Positions 43,533 to 53,007 of a stretch of DNA of 64,000 bases are shown here, one piece after another. A program made the position numbers and the translations under genes. The notes under the pieces are model-generated. The model did not search any database, was not told the origin of the DNA, and worked only from the letters and a program-made list of their open reading frames with translations. The DNA lies in NCBI RefSeq assembly GCF_049354825.1, contig NZ_CP186480.1, forward strand, positions 1,054,001 through 1,118,000, written 5' to 3'. This DNA is from Novosphingobium sp049354825. GTDB lineage: Bacteria > Pseudomonadota > Alphaproteobacteria > Sphingomonadales > Sphingomonadaceae. Numbering within the stretch: the first letter of the stretch is position 1; each line of letters starts with the position of its first letter.

Positions 43533-44027
43533 CTATTGCAGCAGCGCCTCGATATCCTTGGCCAGAGCCTCGGGCTTGTCGCTCGGGGCGTAGCGACGCA
43601 CCACGCTGCCATCGCGGCCGATCAGGAACTTGGTGAAGTTCCACTTGATCGCCTTGGTCCCCATCAGGCCCGGTGCCGACGCCTTGAGCCAGTGGTAAAG
43701 CGGCTCTTCCCCCGCGCCGTTGACGTCGATCTTGGCCATCAGCGGAAAGGTCACGCCATGATTGAGGCGGCAGAACGCGTCGATCTCCTCGGCGCTGCCC
43801 GGCTCCTGCCCGCCGAACTGGTTGCACGGAAAGGCCAGGATCTCGAACCCGCGGTCCTTGTAGTCTTGCCACAGCTTTTCCAGCCCGTCGTACTGGGGGG
43901 TGAAGCCGCACTGCGAGGCGGTGTTGACCACCAGCACGACCTTGCCCAGCTTGTCGCCCAGGTTGACCCGCTCACCGCCGGCGAGCCTGGCGTCGAAATC
44001 ATCGATCGTCTGCGGCATGTCCGTCAT
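43533..44027 (-). CDS. Glutathione peroxidase (cysteine type)
   Basis: 164 aa. The catalytic cysteine is in VNTASQCGFTPQYDGL, with the Gln/Trp partners in FPCNQFGGQEPG and WNFTKFLIG. It reduces peroxides, often with thioredoxin rather than glutathione. Cytoplasmic, no signal. ATG 44027 overlaps the lolD stop by 4 nt; ATG 44018 is possible too. Linked to lolD by overlap, probably one transcript. Confidence 0.92.
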   Translation of the reverse strand: MTDMPQTIDDFDARLAGGERVNLGDKLGKVVLVVNTASQCGFTPQYDGLEKLWQDYKDRGFEILAFPCNQFGGQEPGSAEEIDAFCRLNHGVTFPLMAKIDVNGAGEEPLYHWLKASAPGLMGTKAIKWNFTKFLIGRDGSVVRRYAPSDKPEALAKDIEALLQ

Positions 44028-44728
44028 CCCTCGACCAGCTTGCCCTCGACCAGCCGCACGACGCGGTCCATCGCCGCGGCAAGGCGCTCGTTATGCGTCG
44101 CCACCAGCGCCGCGCTGCCCTGCCCGCGCACCAGCTCGACGAACTGCGCCAGGACCTTGTCGGCAGTGCTTTCGTCAAGGTTGCCGGTGGGTTCGTCGGC
44201 CAGCACCAGCGCCGGCTTGTTGGCCAGCGCGCGGGCCACCGCCACGCGCTGCTGCTCGCCCCCCGAAAGCTGGCTGGGCCGGTGGTCCAGCCGCGCCCCC
44301 AGCCCCAGCACGGTAAGCAATTCGGCGGCGCGGGCGTCGGCATCGGCGGCGGCGCGGCCTGCCACCAGCTGCGGCAGGATCACGTTCTCGCGCGCGGTGA
44401 AGTCGGGCAGCAAGTGGTGGAACTGGTAGACGAAACCGATCGAATCCCGGCGCAGCGCGGTGCGGCCCTCGTCGTCGAGTTTCGCCGCCTCGGTCCCGTC
44501 GATCAGGATCTGGCCGCCGAAGCCGCCTTCCAGCAGGCCGACAGCCTGAAGCAGCGTCGACTTGCCCGAACCCGACGGCCCCAGCAGCGCGACGATCTCG
44601 CCGGCGCGGACCTTGAGGTCGGCGCCCTTGAGCACGTCGATGCGGACCCCGCCCTGCTCGAAGCTGCGGGTAAGACCCGCCAGCTGGACGACTGTTGTCG
44701 CGCCGCGCGGCGCCTGAACGTCATTCAT
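44024..44728 (-). CDS. lolD: Lipoprotein-releasing ABC transporter ATPase
   Basis: ATPase that releases outer-membrane lipoproteins to LolA. 234 aa with Walker A GPSGSGKSTLL, signature LSGGEQQRVAVA, Walker B LVLADEPTGNLDE and the H-loop THNERLA. ATG 44728 overlaps the end of the permease gene by 8 nt. MacB-like ATPases are very similar, but the neighbouring LolC/E permease supports LolD. Confidence 0.93.
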   Translation of the reverse strand: MNDVQAPRGATTVVQLAGLTRSFEQGGVRIDVLKGADLKVRAGEIVALLGPSGSGKSTLLQAVGLLEGGFGGQILIDGTEAAKLDDEGRTALRRDSIGFVYQFHHLLPDFTARENVILPQLVAGRAAADADARAAELLTVLGLGARLDHRPSQLSGGEQQRVAVARALANKPALVLADEPTGNLDESTADKVLAQFVELVRGQGSAALVATHNERLAAAMDRVVRLVEGKLVEG

Positions 44729-45962
44729 AGCGCAGCACCTGCACAGGATCGGTGCTCGCCGCCTTGTAGGCCGGGTAGAGCGTGAACAGGAATGACAAAA
44801 CCAGGCTCATCACCACGATGGCGGTTATCTCCTTGGGATCGCTGCGCGCGGGCAGCTCGGTCAGGAACCGGATCGACGGATCCCACAGGTTCTGCCCGGT
44901 CAGCACCTCGATCGCACGGACCACGCCCTGGCGGAAATACAGGAATATCGCACCCAGGATCAGTCCCGCGATCGTCCCCAGTGCGCCGATGGTGAAGCCG
45001 GTGGTGACGAAGATCTTCAGGATCGACTTACGCGGCGCCCCCATCGTGCGCAGGATCGCGATGTCGCGCGTCTTGGCGCGCACCAGCATGATCAGCGACG
45101 ACAGGATGTTGAACACGGCAACCAGCACGATCAGGCTGAGCACAACGAACATCGCCACCCGCTCTACCGCCAGCGCTTCGAACAGGCTGGCGTTGATCGT
45201 CTTCCAGTCGCTGACCACGGCCTGCCCGCGCAGTTTCTGTGTCAGCGGGGCGAGGATCTCGGTCGCCTTCTCGGGATCGGTGGTCTTGACCTCGATCATG
45301 CCGATCTGGTCGCCGATGAGCAGCAGTTGCTGCGCGTCGGAGATCGGCATGACCACGAACGACTGGTCGTAATCGTAGATACCGATCTCGAATATCGCGG
45401 CGATCTTGTAGCCGACCTGGCGCGGCACCGTGCCGAACGGGGTCGCCTGGCCCTGCGGATTGATGATCGTGATGGTGTCGCCCACCCGCGCGCCGAGGTT
45501 TTCGGCCAGGCGCGTGCCGATGGCGACGGTGCCGGCCTCCGGCTTGACCTCCGCAAGGTTGCCCATCTTCACGTTGGGCCCGATGCGGGCGATGTCCTCG
45601 GCGGTGTTGCCGCGCGCCAGCACGGCTTCGACCCGGCCGTTGAAGGTGGCCAGCAGCGGCTGCTCGATCAGCGGCGAGGCGCGTACCACGCCCGGCGTCG
45701 CGCGGACTTCCTTGAGCACGTCCTGCCAGTTGTCGAGCCGGCCGCCGTAGGCCTGGATGATGGCATGGCCGTTGAGGCCGACGATCTTGTCGATCAGTTC
45801 GGCGCGAAACCCGTTCATCACGCTCATCACGATGACGAGCGCGGCCACGCCCAGCATCACTGCGCCAAGGCTGATGCCGGCGACCACGGCGATGAAGGCC
45901 TCGCCCCGGCCGGGCACGAGGTAACGCTTGGCGATCGTGCGCTCGAAGGAATTGAGGATCAA
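44721..45962 (-). CDS. lolC: Lipoprotein-releasing ABC transporter permease LolC/E
   Basis: 413 aa inner-membrane permease. One N-terminal membrane segment (AFIAVVAGISLGAVMLGVAA), a ~230-aa periplasmic MacB-PCD domain, and three C-terminal membrane segments (e.g. FVVLSLIVLVAVFNILSSLI) as in LolC/LolE. A single hybrid permease is expected in alphaproteobacteria. The start is TTG at 45962 (LILNSFERTIAKRYL), with GAGC upstream; longer versions overlap the purF leader. Divergent from purF across about 136 nt. Confidence 0.9.
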   Translation of the reverse strand: MILNSFERTIAKRYLVPGRGEAFIAVVAGISLGAVMLGVAALVIVMSVMNGFRAELIDKIVGLNGHAIIQAYGGRLDNWQDVLKEVRATPGVVRASPLIEQPLLATFNGRVEAVLARGNTAEDIARIGPNVKMGNLAEVKPEAGTVAIGTRLAENLGARVGDTITIINPQGQATPFGTVPRQVGYKIAAIFEIGIYDYDQSFVVMPISDAQQLLLIGDQIGMIEVKTTDPEKATEILAPLTQKLRGQAVVSDWKTINASLFEALAVERVAMFVVLSLIVLVAVFNILSSLIMLVRAKTRDIAILRTMGAPRKSILKIFVTTGFTIGALGTIAGLILGAIFLYFRQGVVRAIEVLTGQNLWDPSIRFLTELPARSDPKEITAIVVMSLVLSFLFTLYPAYKAASTDPVQVLRYE

Positions 45963-46098
45963 GAAAAGCTCGCGGCGGCTGGAAGGAACGTCGTGTCGGC
46001 GCGATGTAGGCGGCATCCGGCGCATCGGCAATGGCGGCGCTTGCTTTCGCCGGGGCCAGCGCCCAAATGCGCCGGCGACATCCCTGGCGGCGGATTCG

Positions 46099-47565
46099 AT
46101 GAACCTTATGCACCCTTTCGAAGATGCTGACGGCGATACGCTGCACGAGGAATGCGGCGTCTTCGGCGTCACCGGATCGCGCGATGCCGCCGCGGTGGTG
46201 GCACTGGGGCTCCACGCCCTGCAGCACCGCGGGCAGGAAGCGGTCGGCATCACCAGCTTCGATGGGCAGGAATTCTATTCGCGCCGCGGCCTTGGCCATG
46301 TCGCCCAGAACTTTTCCAGCGGCGCCGCGCTGGCCGAACTGCCCGGGACGATGGCGGCGGGCCACGTGCGCTATTCCACCACCGGCGGATCGGGTTTGCG
46401 CAACGTCCAGCCGCTGTTCGCGGACCTTGCCACCGGCGGTTTCGCCATCGCGCACAACGGCAACATATCGAACGCGATGACCCTGCGCCGCGACCTGGTG
46501 AAGAAGGGCGCGATCTTCCAGTCGACGTCCGACACCGAAGTGATCATCCACCTGATCGCCACCAGCCGCTATCCCACCCTGCTCGACCGCTTCGTGGACG
46601 CGCTGCGCCTTGTCGAGGGCGCCTATTCGCTGATCTGCGTTACCCCCAGGGGCATGATCGCTTGCCGCGATCCGCTGGGAATCCGGCCTTTGGTCATGGG
46701 CAAGATCGGCGACGCGGTCGTTTTCGCCAGCGAAACCGTGGCCCTCGACGTCGTCGGCGCCGATTTCGAGCGCGAGGTCGATCCGGGCGAGGTCATCGAA
46801 GTGGCGATGGACGGTTCGGCCCGGTCGCACCGCCCGTTCGCGGCGGTCCCGCCACGGCCCTGCATCTTCGAACACGTCTATTTCAGCCGTCCCGATTCGG
46901 TCATGGCGGGCAAGTCCGTCTACGACGTGCGCAAGCGCATCGGCGTTGAACTTGCCAAGGAAGCACCGGTCGAGGCCGACCTGGTCGTCCCTGTGCCCGA
47001 CAGCGGCGTGCCCGCCGCGATCGGCTATGCCCAGCAATCGGGCGTTCCGTTCGAACTCGGCATAATCCGTTCGCACTATGTCGGGCGCACGTTCATCCAG
47101 CCATCGGACGGTGCGCGCCACGCCGACGTCAAGCGCAAGCACAACGCCAACCGCGCCATCGTCGCTGGCAAGCGGATCGTGCTGATCGACGATTCGATCG
47201 TGCGCGGCACCACCAGCATGAAGATCGTCCAGATGATGCGCGATGCCGGCGCCGCCGAAGTCCACATGCGCGTCGCCAGCCCGCCGACGGGGCATTCCTG
47301 CTTCTACGGCGTCGATACCCCCGAACGCTCCAAGCTCCTGGCGGCGCAGATGGACGTCGCCGCGATGGCGGACTTCATCCACGCCGACAGCCTGGCCTTC
47401 GTCAGCATCGACGGGCTTTATCGCGCGGTCGGCGAAGCGGAGCGAAATGCCGCCTGCCCGCAGCATTGCGATGCCTGCTTCACCGGCGATTACCCGACCC
47501 GGCTGACCGACCTGGAGGATGTCCCCGCGTCGCAGCTACCCCTCCCGGTCGGCCGCGTCGCATGA
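46099..47565 (+). CDS. purF: Amidophosphoribosyltransferase
   Basis: First enzyme of purine synthesis, forming phosphoribosylamine from PRPP and glutamine. 488 aa. N-terminal Ntn glutaminase: the nucleophile Cys19 in LHEECGVFGV is exposed after removal of an 18-residue propeptide; PRPP loop VLIDDSIVRGTTSMK; and a C-terminal cysteine group (CPQHCDACF) consistent with the 4Fe-4S type. ATG 46099 used; ATG 46108 is alternative. Followed by an SDR gene 22 nt on. Confidence 0.96.
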   Translation: MNLMHPFEDADGDTLHEECGVFGVTGSRDAAAVVALGLHALQHRGQEAVGITSFDGQEFYSRRGLGHVAQNFSSGAALAELPGTMAAGHVRYSTTGGSGLRNVQPLFADLATGGFAIAHNGNISNAMTLRRDLVKKGAIFQSTSDTEVIIHLIATSRYPTLLDRFVDALRLVEGAYSLICVTPRGMIACRDPLGIRPLVMGKIGDAVVFASETVALDVVGADFEREVDPGEVIEVAMDGSARSHRPFAAVPPRPCIFEHVYFSRPDSVMAGKSVYDVRKRIGVELAKEAPVEADLVVPVPDSGVPAAIGYAQQSGVPFELGIIRSHYVGRTFIQPSDGARHADVKRKHNANRAIVAGKRIVLIDDSIVRGTTSMKIVQMMRDAGAAEVHMRVASPPTGHSCFYGVDTPERSKLLAAQMDVAAMADFIHADSLAFVSIDGLYRAVGEAERNAACPQHCDACFTGDYPTRLTDLEDVPASQLPLPVGRVA

Positions 47566-47587
47566 GCGTGAAACAGGAGAACCGCGC

Positions 47588-48301
47588 GTGAACGCGCTGG
47601 CAGGGCAAGTCGCGCTCGTCACGGGTGCGAGCCGCGGTATCGGCGCCGCCACCGCCGAAGCGCTGGCCGCCGCCGGCGCGCACGTGATCCTGACAGCGCG
47701 CGACGCCCGCCTGCTCGAAGGCGTCGAGCAGCGCATCTTCGATGCCGGCGGCGCCGCCACGATCGCGCCGATGGACCTGGCCGAGGCCGACGCCATCGCG
47801 CGGCTGGCCGCGGCGCTGAGCGAACGCTGGTCCGCGCTCGACGTCCTGGTCCACGCTGCCGCGATCCTGCCCGGACTTGGCCCGGTGCAGGACATCGACG
47901 GCAAAGGCTTTACCCGCGCCCTGACCACCAATGCGCTCGCCACCCAGACGCTGATCGCGCGGTTCGATCCGCTGCTGCGCAAGAGCGGCGACGGCCGCTT
48001 TGTGTTCCTGACCACCAGCGTCGCCATCGATCCGCGCGCGTTCTGGGGCGCCTATGCCGCGTCCAAGGCAGCGGGCGAGGTCCTGGCGATGAGCTATGCG
48101 CACGAACAGGCGAACATCGGCCGCGTCCGCGTCGCGGTGGTCGATCCGGGCGCGACCCGAACCGACATGCGCGCCAAGGCCTATCCCGGCGAGGATCCGC
48201 AGTCGGTCAAGGACCCGGCCGTGGTCGGCGCGGCGATCGCCGGACTGGTGGCGGGACCCTTCGTTTCGCCGCATCGCCTGCGCGTTAACCACGCCGCGTA
48301 A
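47588..48301 (+). CDS. Short-chain dehydrogenase/reductase
   Basis: 237 aa, NAD(P)-dependent SDR. Nucleotide loop VTGASRGIGAAT (residues ~12-23), VHAAAILPG in place of NNAG, and the catalytic Ser and YxxxK in FLTTSVAIDP and WGAYAASKAAGE. Start GTG 47588 with AGGAG upstream. It follows purF by 22 nt, an arrangement seen in related genomes, but the substrate is unknown. Confidence 0.88.
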   Translation: MNALAGQVALVTGASRGIGAATAEALAAAGAHVILTARDARLLEGVEQRIFDAGGAATIAPMDLAEADAIARLAAALSERWSALDVLVHAAAILPGLGPVQDIDGKGFTRALTTNALATQTLIARFDPLLRKSGDGRFVFLTTSVAIDPRAFWGAYAASKAAGEVLAMSYAHEQANIGRVRVAVVDPGATRTDMRAKAYPGEDPQSVKDPAVVGAAIAGLVAGPFVSPHRLRVNHAA

Positions 48302-48387
48302 GAGACGCCTAACCAGCGGCGCTCATCTTCCGCAAAGCCTGGCATCGACCGCCGGGTGACAGACGCTTTAGTCGGGAAGACGGGTCA

Positions 48388-48747
48388 ATGACTGACAACC
48401 TGCTCGCCATGCGCGATCGCTACGTTACCGCAGCGCAGGAAGACCGCTGCTCGCCGCGCACGCGAATCGCCATTCCTGCCAGCTTGCGGATGAGCGGCGG
48501 CCGCGGTTTCCAGACCGTGGTCCACGACCTTTCGATCAGCGGTTTTTGCGCCGCGGCGATCAACCGCGTCCATCCCGGCACGGTGTGCTGGCTGACGCTG
48601 CCGGGCCTGGAATCGCTGCAGGGCGAAGTGATCTGGTGGGACAACAGCCTGGCCGGCTGCGCGTTCGACAACCTGCTCAGCCCGATCGTCCACGACAACA
48701 TCCTGACCCGCTTCCGCGGCGACCAGGTCTATCGGCCGGTGGCGTAA
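48388..48747 (+). CDS. PilZ-domain protein
   Basis: 119 aa, predicted c-di-GMP receptor. The PilZ signature is present: RTRIAIPASLRMSG (RxxxR) and DLSISGFCAAAI (D-x-S-x-x-G) at about residues 24-55. No other domain. ATG 48388 has GGGAAGACGG upstream. Probably an own transcript, with a ~86-nt spacer after the SDR. Targets unknown. Confidence 0.85.
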   Translation: MTDNLLAMRDRYVTAAQEDRCSPRTRIAIPASLRMSGGRGFQTVVHDLSISGFCAAAINRVHPGTVCWLTLPGLESLQGEVIWWDNSLAGCAFDNLLSPIVHDNILTRFRGDQVYRPVA

Positions 48748-48783
48748 CCACCGCCGCGGCGCTGCCCGTGACAACGGGGCGGA

Positions 48784-50019
48784 TCAGCGCACCAGCGTCA
48801 CCTGGTGCACGTCGATGCCGCCGCCGCGAAAGCCGCCCTCGCAGTACATCAGGTAGTACCGCCACAGTTTGACGAAGCGATCGTCGAAACCGGGCGGCAG
48901 CCGGTTGTCGCGTACGGCCGCGTCGAAATTGTCGCGCCACAGCCTTAGCGTTTCGGCGTAGTCGGGGCCGAAATCGATCTGGTTTTCCCACGCAAAGCCA
49001 TGCGCCTCGGCCAACCTGCGAAACTCGCTCAGCCGCAGCAGCATCCCGCCGGGGAAGACGTACGCCTGGATAAAATCGGCGCTGGCCGCGTAGGCATCGT
49101 ACAGGTCGTCGCGCAGGGTGATGAACTGTAGCGCGGCGCGCCCACCGGGCCCGAGGTTGCGGGCCAGCGTTTCGATGAAAACGGGCCAGTACTCGCGCCC
49201 CAAGGCCTCCACCATCTCGACACTGACGATCGCATCGAACGTACCGGCAACGTCGCGGTAGTCCTGGTGACGGAAATCGATGCCGTCGTGCGCGGCGCGG
49301 GCATAGGCCAGTTGCGCTTCCGACAGGCTGATCGCGGTCACGGCAGCGCCGCCGCCGCGCAGGCGTGCCGCCAGTGCGCCCCAGCCGCAACCGATCTCGA
49401 GTACTGTTTTTGCGCCTTCCACGCGCGATGCGATCGCCCGCAGCTTGTCGTCCTGCGCGGCGGCGAGCGAATCGGGGCCAAGGTCGAAGCGCGCGCTTGA
49501 ATAGACCATCGCGGGATCGAGCCAGGCGGCGTAGAAATCGTTGCCCAGGTCGTAATGGCGGTGAATGTTGCGCGCCGCCCCGGCGCGGCTGTTGGCCCGC
49601 GCCTTGTGCAGGCGGCTGGCGAGCCAGCGCCACGGTCCGCGCGCCCGCGCCAGGTCCCCCAGCGTGGCCGCATTTGCCATGAACAGCGCGAACAGCTGGA
49701 CCGGGTCGGGGCTGGACCATTCGCCCTTGTCCCACCCCTGGAACAGCCCGACCGAGCCGCTGGTGGCGACGCGAAGCAGTGCGCGCCAGTCCTTCAGCTC
49801 CACTTCGGCCACGAAGCCCGGCGCGCGGCCGCCCAGCGTGCGGCGCGTCCCATCGGGCAGGATGCCGTCGATACGCCCGGCGGCCAGCCCGCGATCGATC
49901 CGGTCGAGGATGGCGCCGCCAGATCCCGCGAACGCGCGCGCCAGCCAGCGCGGGCCCATCTTCACGGCCCGTCCCCCGGCGACCAGCGCCTCTCCCCTGT
50001 CCTCAGCCCGTGTCGCCAT
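48784..50019 (-). CDS. cfa: Cyclopropane-fatty-acid synthase-like methyltransferase
   Basis: 411 aa. SAM-binding loop LEIGCGWGALAARL, and the CFA synthase features NIHRHYDLGNDFYAAWLD, MVYSSARF and MVEALGREYWPVFIETL. Methylates membrane lipid double bonds or a related substrate. ATG 50019 used. It lies directly downstream of a DNA photolyase gene; CFA-like genes often accompany light-damage genes. The active bicarbonate-binding residues were not verified. Confidence 0.87.
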   Translation of the reverse strand: MATRAEDRGEALVAGGRAVKMGPRWLARAFAGSGGAILDRIDRGLAAGRIDGILPDGTRRTLGGRAPGFVAEVELKDWRALLRVATSGSVGLFQGWDKGEWSSPDPVQLFALFMANAATLGDLARARGPWRWLASRLHKARANSRAGAARNIHRHYDLGNDFYAAWLDPAMVYSSARFDLGPDSLAAAQDDKLRAIASRVEGAKTVLEIGCGWGALAARLRGGGAAVTAISLSEAQLAYARAAHDGIDFRHQDYRDVAGTFDAIVSVEMVEALGREYWPVFIETLARNLGPGGRAALQFITLRDDLYDAYAASADFIQAYVFPGGMLLRLSEFRRLAEAHGFAWENQIDFGPDYAETLRLWRDNFDAAVRDNRLPPGFDDRFVKLWRYYLMYCEGGFRGGGIDVHQVTLVR

Positions 50020-50053
50020 TCTCAGGCCGCTATGGGCATGGCCGCGCCGCTGT

Positions 50054-51436
50054 TCAAGATGCCGCGCGCGCGTGGCGATAGGCGGCCAGCGCCCGTTCGC
50101 GCGCGGCGCGGTGGTCGACAAGCGGTTCGGGGTAGCCCCGGGGGCGATCGGCGGGATCGTGGATGTCGGCGTCGGGCAGCTTCGCCAGCTCGGGAACCCA
50201 GTGGCGGATGTAGTCCCCGGCAGCGAACTTGGCCGATTGGACCAGCGGCGCCATGATCCGGCTGAACAGGCTCGCGTCCACGCCGCTGCCGGCGATCCAC
50301 TGCCAGTTCGTGGCATTGTTGCCATAGTCGGCATCAACCAGCGTGTCCCAGAACCAGCGCTCGCCGTGGCGCCAGTCGATCAGCAGGTGCTTCACCAGGA
50401 AGCTTGCCGCGATCATCCGCACGCGGTTGTGCATCCACCCGGTTGCCCACAGCTGCCGCATCCCGGCATCGACGATCGGATAGCCGGTGCGTCCCCGTTG
50501 CCAGGCCTTGAGGTCTGCCGCCGCGGCGGCGTCGCGCATGGGATCGCGCCACGCCAGTCGGGCATATTCGGGGCGGTAGGGTTCGTCGCCATAGTCGGGG
50601 AACTGCGCGATCAGGTTCTGGGCGAAATCGCGCCAGGCAAGTTCGCTGCGAAAGGTGTCGGCGCCCTTGCCGCGGTTGCCGGCCAGCGCGTGCCAGACCT
50701 GGCCTGGTGAAATCTCGCCCCAGTGGAGGTGCGGCGACAGGCGCGATGACCCGTCCCGCGCGGGCAGGTTGCGGTCCTCCTCGTAGTCGCCGACGCGGTG
50801 GAGGAAATCGTCCAACTGGTCGTGCGCGGCAATTTCGCCGGCGCGCCATTCCTTTGCGAAACCGCTGGCCCAGTCGGGGCTGGTCGGCACCAGGTGCCAG
50901 TCGTCCAGGCCGTCCGAGGCCGGCCAGTTCGCGGGAGCGCGAAGATGCGGCCGCGGTAAGGGATCGGCGGGCGGCATCGTCGCACCCAGCGCGCGCCAGA
51001 ACGGCGTGAATATCCGGTACGGCTTGTCGCTGCCAGTGCGGACCGTCAGCGGCGGCGCCAGGTAGGCGCCGTCATGCAGGGTCAGGTCGAGCGCGCCGGC
51101 AACGGCCTTTTCCGCCGCGATTTCCCATGGTTCGTAGTGATGGAGCGCGTGGACCGCCGCTATCCCGGCCGCGCGCGCCACGGCGGCAAGCGCCGCCGCC
51201 GCGTCGCCTCTGCGCAGGATCAGCTTGCTGCCGCGTTCGTCGAGGTCCCGCTCCAGTGCCGCCAGGCTGTGATGCAGCCACCACCGGGCAGCGCCGCCCG
51301 GCTTGCGCCTGCCCGCGCCATCGTCGTCCAGGACGTAGACCGGAATGACGGGCCCGGCGCTGGCCGCGGCGTGAAACGCGGGCTGGTCGGCCAGCCGCAG
51401 GTCACGGCGCAGCCATACGATCGAAGCGGCAGGCAA
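50054..51436 (-). CDS. phrB: Deoxyribodipyrimidine photolyase
   Basis: 460 aa DNA repair flavoenzyme that splits cyclobutane pyrimidine dimers with blue light. N-terminal antenna alpha/beta domain (SIVWLRRDLRLADQPAF) and C-terminal FAD domain with TGYPIVDAGMRQLWATGWMHNRVRM, LLIDWRHGERWFWDTLVDAD and NNATNWQWIAGSG. The start is TTG at 51436 with GGGGGAG upstream. The stop is 34 nt before the CFA-like gene. Confidence 0.94.
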   Translation of the reverse strand: MPAASIVWLRRDLRLADQPAFHAAASAGPVIPVYVLDDDGAGRRKPGGAARWWLHHSLAALERDLDERGSKLILRRGDAAAALAAVARAAGIAAVHALHHYEPWEIAAEKAVAGALDLTLHDGAYLAPPLTVRTGSDKPYRIFTPFWRALGATMPPADPLPRPHLRAPANWPASDGLDDWHLVPTSPDWASGFAKEWRAGEIAAHDQLDDFLHRVGDYEEDRNLPARDGSSRLSPHLHWGEISPGQVWHALAGNRGKGADTFRSELAWRDFAQNLIAQFPDYGDEPYRPEYARLAWRDPMRDAAAAADLKAWQRGRTGYPIVDAGMRQLWATGWMHNRVRMIAASFLVKHLLIDWRHGERWFWDTLVDADYGNNATNWQWIAGSGVDASLFSRIMAPLVQSAKFAAGDYIRHWVPELAKLPDADIHDPADRPRGYPEPLVDHRAARERALAAYRHARAAS

Positions 51437-51533
51437 GCGGTCTCTCCCCCGGGATTATGCCCACCGAAACGTGCCGCGCCCCGGCCGGTTCCGCGCGCTT
51501 GCCAGCGGGCGGCGCGCCGCTATCAGCGCGACG

Positions 51534-52190
51534 ATGCTTCATCCGCTTCCCGACCTTGTTGCGCCCGCGCCCGCGTTAATTTTCGCCGCGGTGTGCTTCG
51601 CCCTGTTCCTGGTCCTGGACCGGCTGGTCGCGCACGACCAGACCCGGCAGTTCGACCGCCGCTGGCTGACTGCGCCGCGCTATCCCTCGGGCAAGCCGCG
51701 GCTGGGCATCGGCTGGGCGCCGGTGATGCGCGGACTGACGCAGCTGGGCGGGCCGGTGGTGCGCTATGCCATCGCGGCGCCGCTGGCGCTGTGGCTTTGG
51801 CACCTTGGTTATCCGGACAGCGCGCTGTGGCTGGTGGCCGCGCTGGCCAGCGGGTGGATCGTCGACGGCGTGATCAAGAAAACCTTCAAGCGCAAGCGCC
51901 CCACCCTGGTGCCGCGCCTGGCGCGCGCGGGCGGCCCCAGCTTTCCCAGCGGCCACACGCTCAACGCCTCGCTGGTCTATTGCGGGCTGGCGCTGGCCTT
52001 TGCCCCGGTCCTGGGGCCAACGGGCCTGACAGCCGCGCTGATCGCGGCGCTGACCCTATCACTCATGGTGGCGTTCAGCCGCGTCTGGCTGGGGGTTCAC
52101 TGGCCAACCGACGTGACCGCCGGCTGGCTGGTCGGCACGGGATGGTGGTGCCTGGCGCTGGCAATCGGGCAGTGCTGGCTGGGGCACTGA
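51534..52190 (+). CDS. PAP2-type phosphatase (first copy)
   Basis: 218 aa with several membrane helices and the three acid-phosphatase motifs: KKTFKRKRP (KX6RP), PSFPSGHT and SRVWLGVHWPTDV (SRX5HX3D). Such enzymes dephosphorylate lipid phosphates such as undecaprenyl pyrophosphate or phosphatidic acid. ATG 51534; the frame is open upstream. Followed 43 nt later by a second PAP2 gene. Confidence 0.87.
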   Translation: MLHPLPDLVAPAPALIFAAVCFALFLVLDRLVAHDQTRQFDRRWLTAPRYPSGKPRLGIGWAPVMRGLTQLGGPVVRYAIAAPLALWLWHLGYPDSALWLVAALASGWIVDGVIKKTFKRKRPTLVPRLARAGGPSFPSGHTLNASLVYCGLALAFAPVLGPTGLTAALIAALTLSLMVAFSRVWLGVHWPTDVTAGWLVGTGWWCLALAIGQCWLGH

Positions 52191-52233
52191 ACGCGGCGAA
52201 GGAACGGCCGCGCGGGACAGGACTTACTGCGCC

Positions 52234-52998
52234 ATGGACCCCGCGACCGATAGCCCCCGCCCCGCCGAAGCCATCGTCCTTCCGGCGCGCGGCTGGCGCA
52301 TCGATCCGCGCCGCGCCGGCATCGCCGCGCTGATCTGCTGGATCGGCTTCGCGGCGGTGGTCTTTGCCGTCCAGACCGGCCGGTCGAGCGGGATCGACGC
52401 GGCCGGGCTGCTGTTCTGGCGGGGCGGGACCGATCTTCACGCGCGCGGCCCCGGCTGGCTGCTCGAAGGCGTCCGCGACCTGACCGCTCTTGGCGGGGTC
52501 CTGCTGCGGCACCTGTTCGCGCTTGGCGCGATCGCCGCCTTGCTGTTCCTGCGCCTGCGCCGTGAGGCACTGGTGCTGGCGGGCACGATCATCGGCGGCT
52601 GGGTGCTCGATTCGCTGGCCAAGCACGTGGTCGGGCGTGCCCGGCCCACGATCGTGCCGCACCTCACCGAAGCCGCCGGCACCAGCTTTCCCAGCGGCCA
52701 CGCGTTCAATTCCGCGGTCGTCTACATCGCCATCGCGCTGGCCTTTGCGGCGATGAGCCCGCGGCAGTCGGTGCGGATCACCCTGATCGCCAGCGCGATC
52801 GCGCTGACCCTGCTGATCGGGCTGAGCCGGGTGTGGCTGGGCGTTCATTGGCCCAGCGATGTGGCCGCCGGCTGGCTGGGCGGCGCGGGCTGGGCCTTTG
52901 CCGCGTCCGCCCTGCTTCACAAACCGGCCAAGGCCGCGGCCGAGAAGGCCGCCGCCTCGCTCGAGGCTGCGACCCCCGGCACCGTCACCCGGGCCTGA
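52234..52998 (+). CDS. PAP2-type phosphatase (second copy)
   Basis: 254 aa, integral membrane, with a ~25-residue soluble N-terminus. Motifs KHVVGRARP, TSFPSGHAFN and SRVWLGVHWPSDV identify the PAP2 family, and the last motif is nearly identical to that of the first copy, though the rest differs. ATG 52234 has GGGACAGGAC upstream. The tandem pair suggests complementary lipid-phosphate substrates. The Ala-rich tail (AKAAAEKAAASLEAATPG) is extra compared with the first copy. Confidence 0.87.
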   Translation: MDPATDSPRPAEAIVLPARGWRIDPRRAGIAALICWIGFAAVVFAVQTGRSSGIDAAGLLFWRGGTDLHARGPGWLLEGVRDLTALGGVLLRHLFALGAIAALLFLRLRREALVLAGTIIGGWVLDSLAKHVVGRARPTIVPHLTEAAGTSFPSGHAFNSAVVYIAIALAFAAMSPRQSVRITLIASAIALTLLIGLSRVWLGVHWPSDVAAGWLGGAGWAFAASALLHKPAKAAAEKAAASLEAATPGTVTRA

Positions 52999-53007
52999 CG
53001 TCGCCCG

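Noticed and set aside
41008..43593. Long plus-strand ORF (861 codons) over dnaE
   Set aside because: Antisense shadow of dnaE, which has full catalytic motifs.
45028..47466. Long minus-strand ORF (812 codons) over purF and lolC/E
   Set aside because: Shadow frame; crosses two confident genes and contains no known domain.
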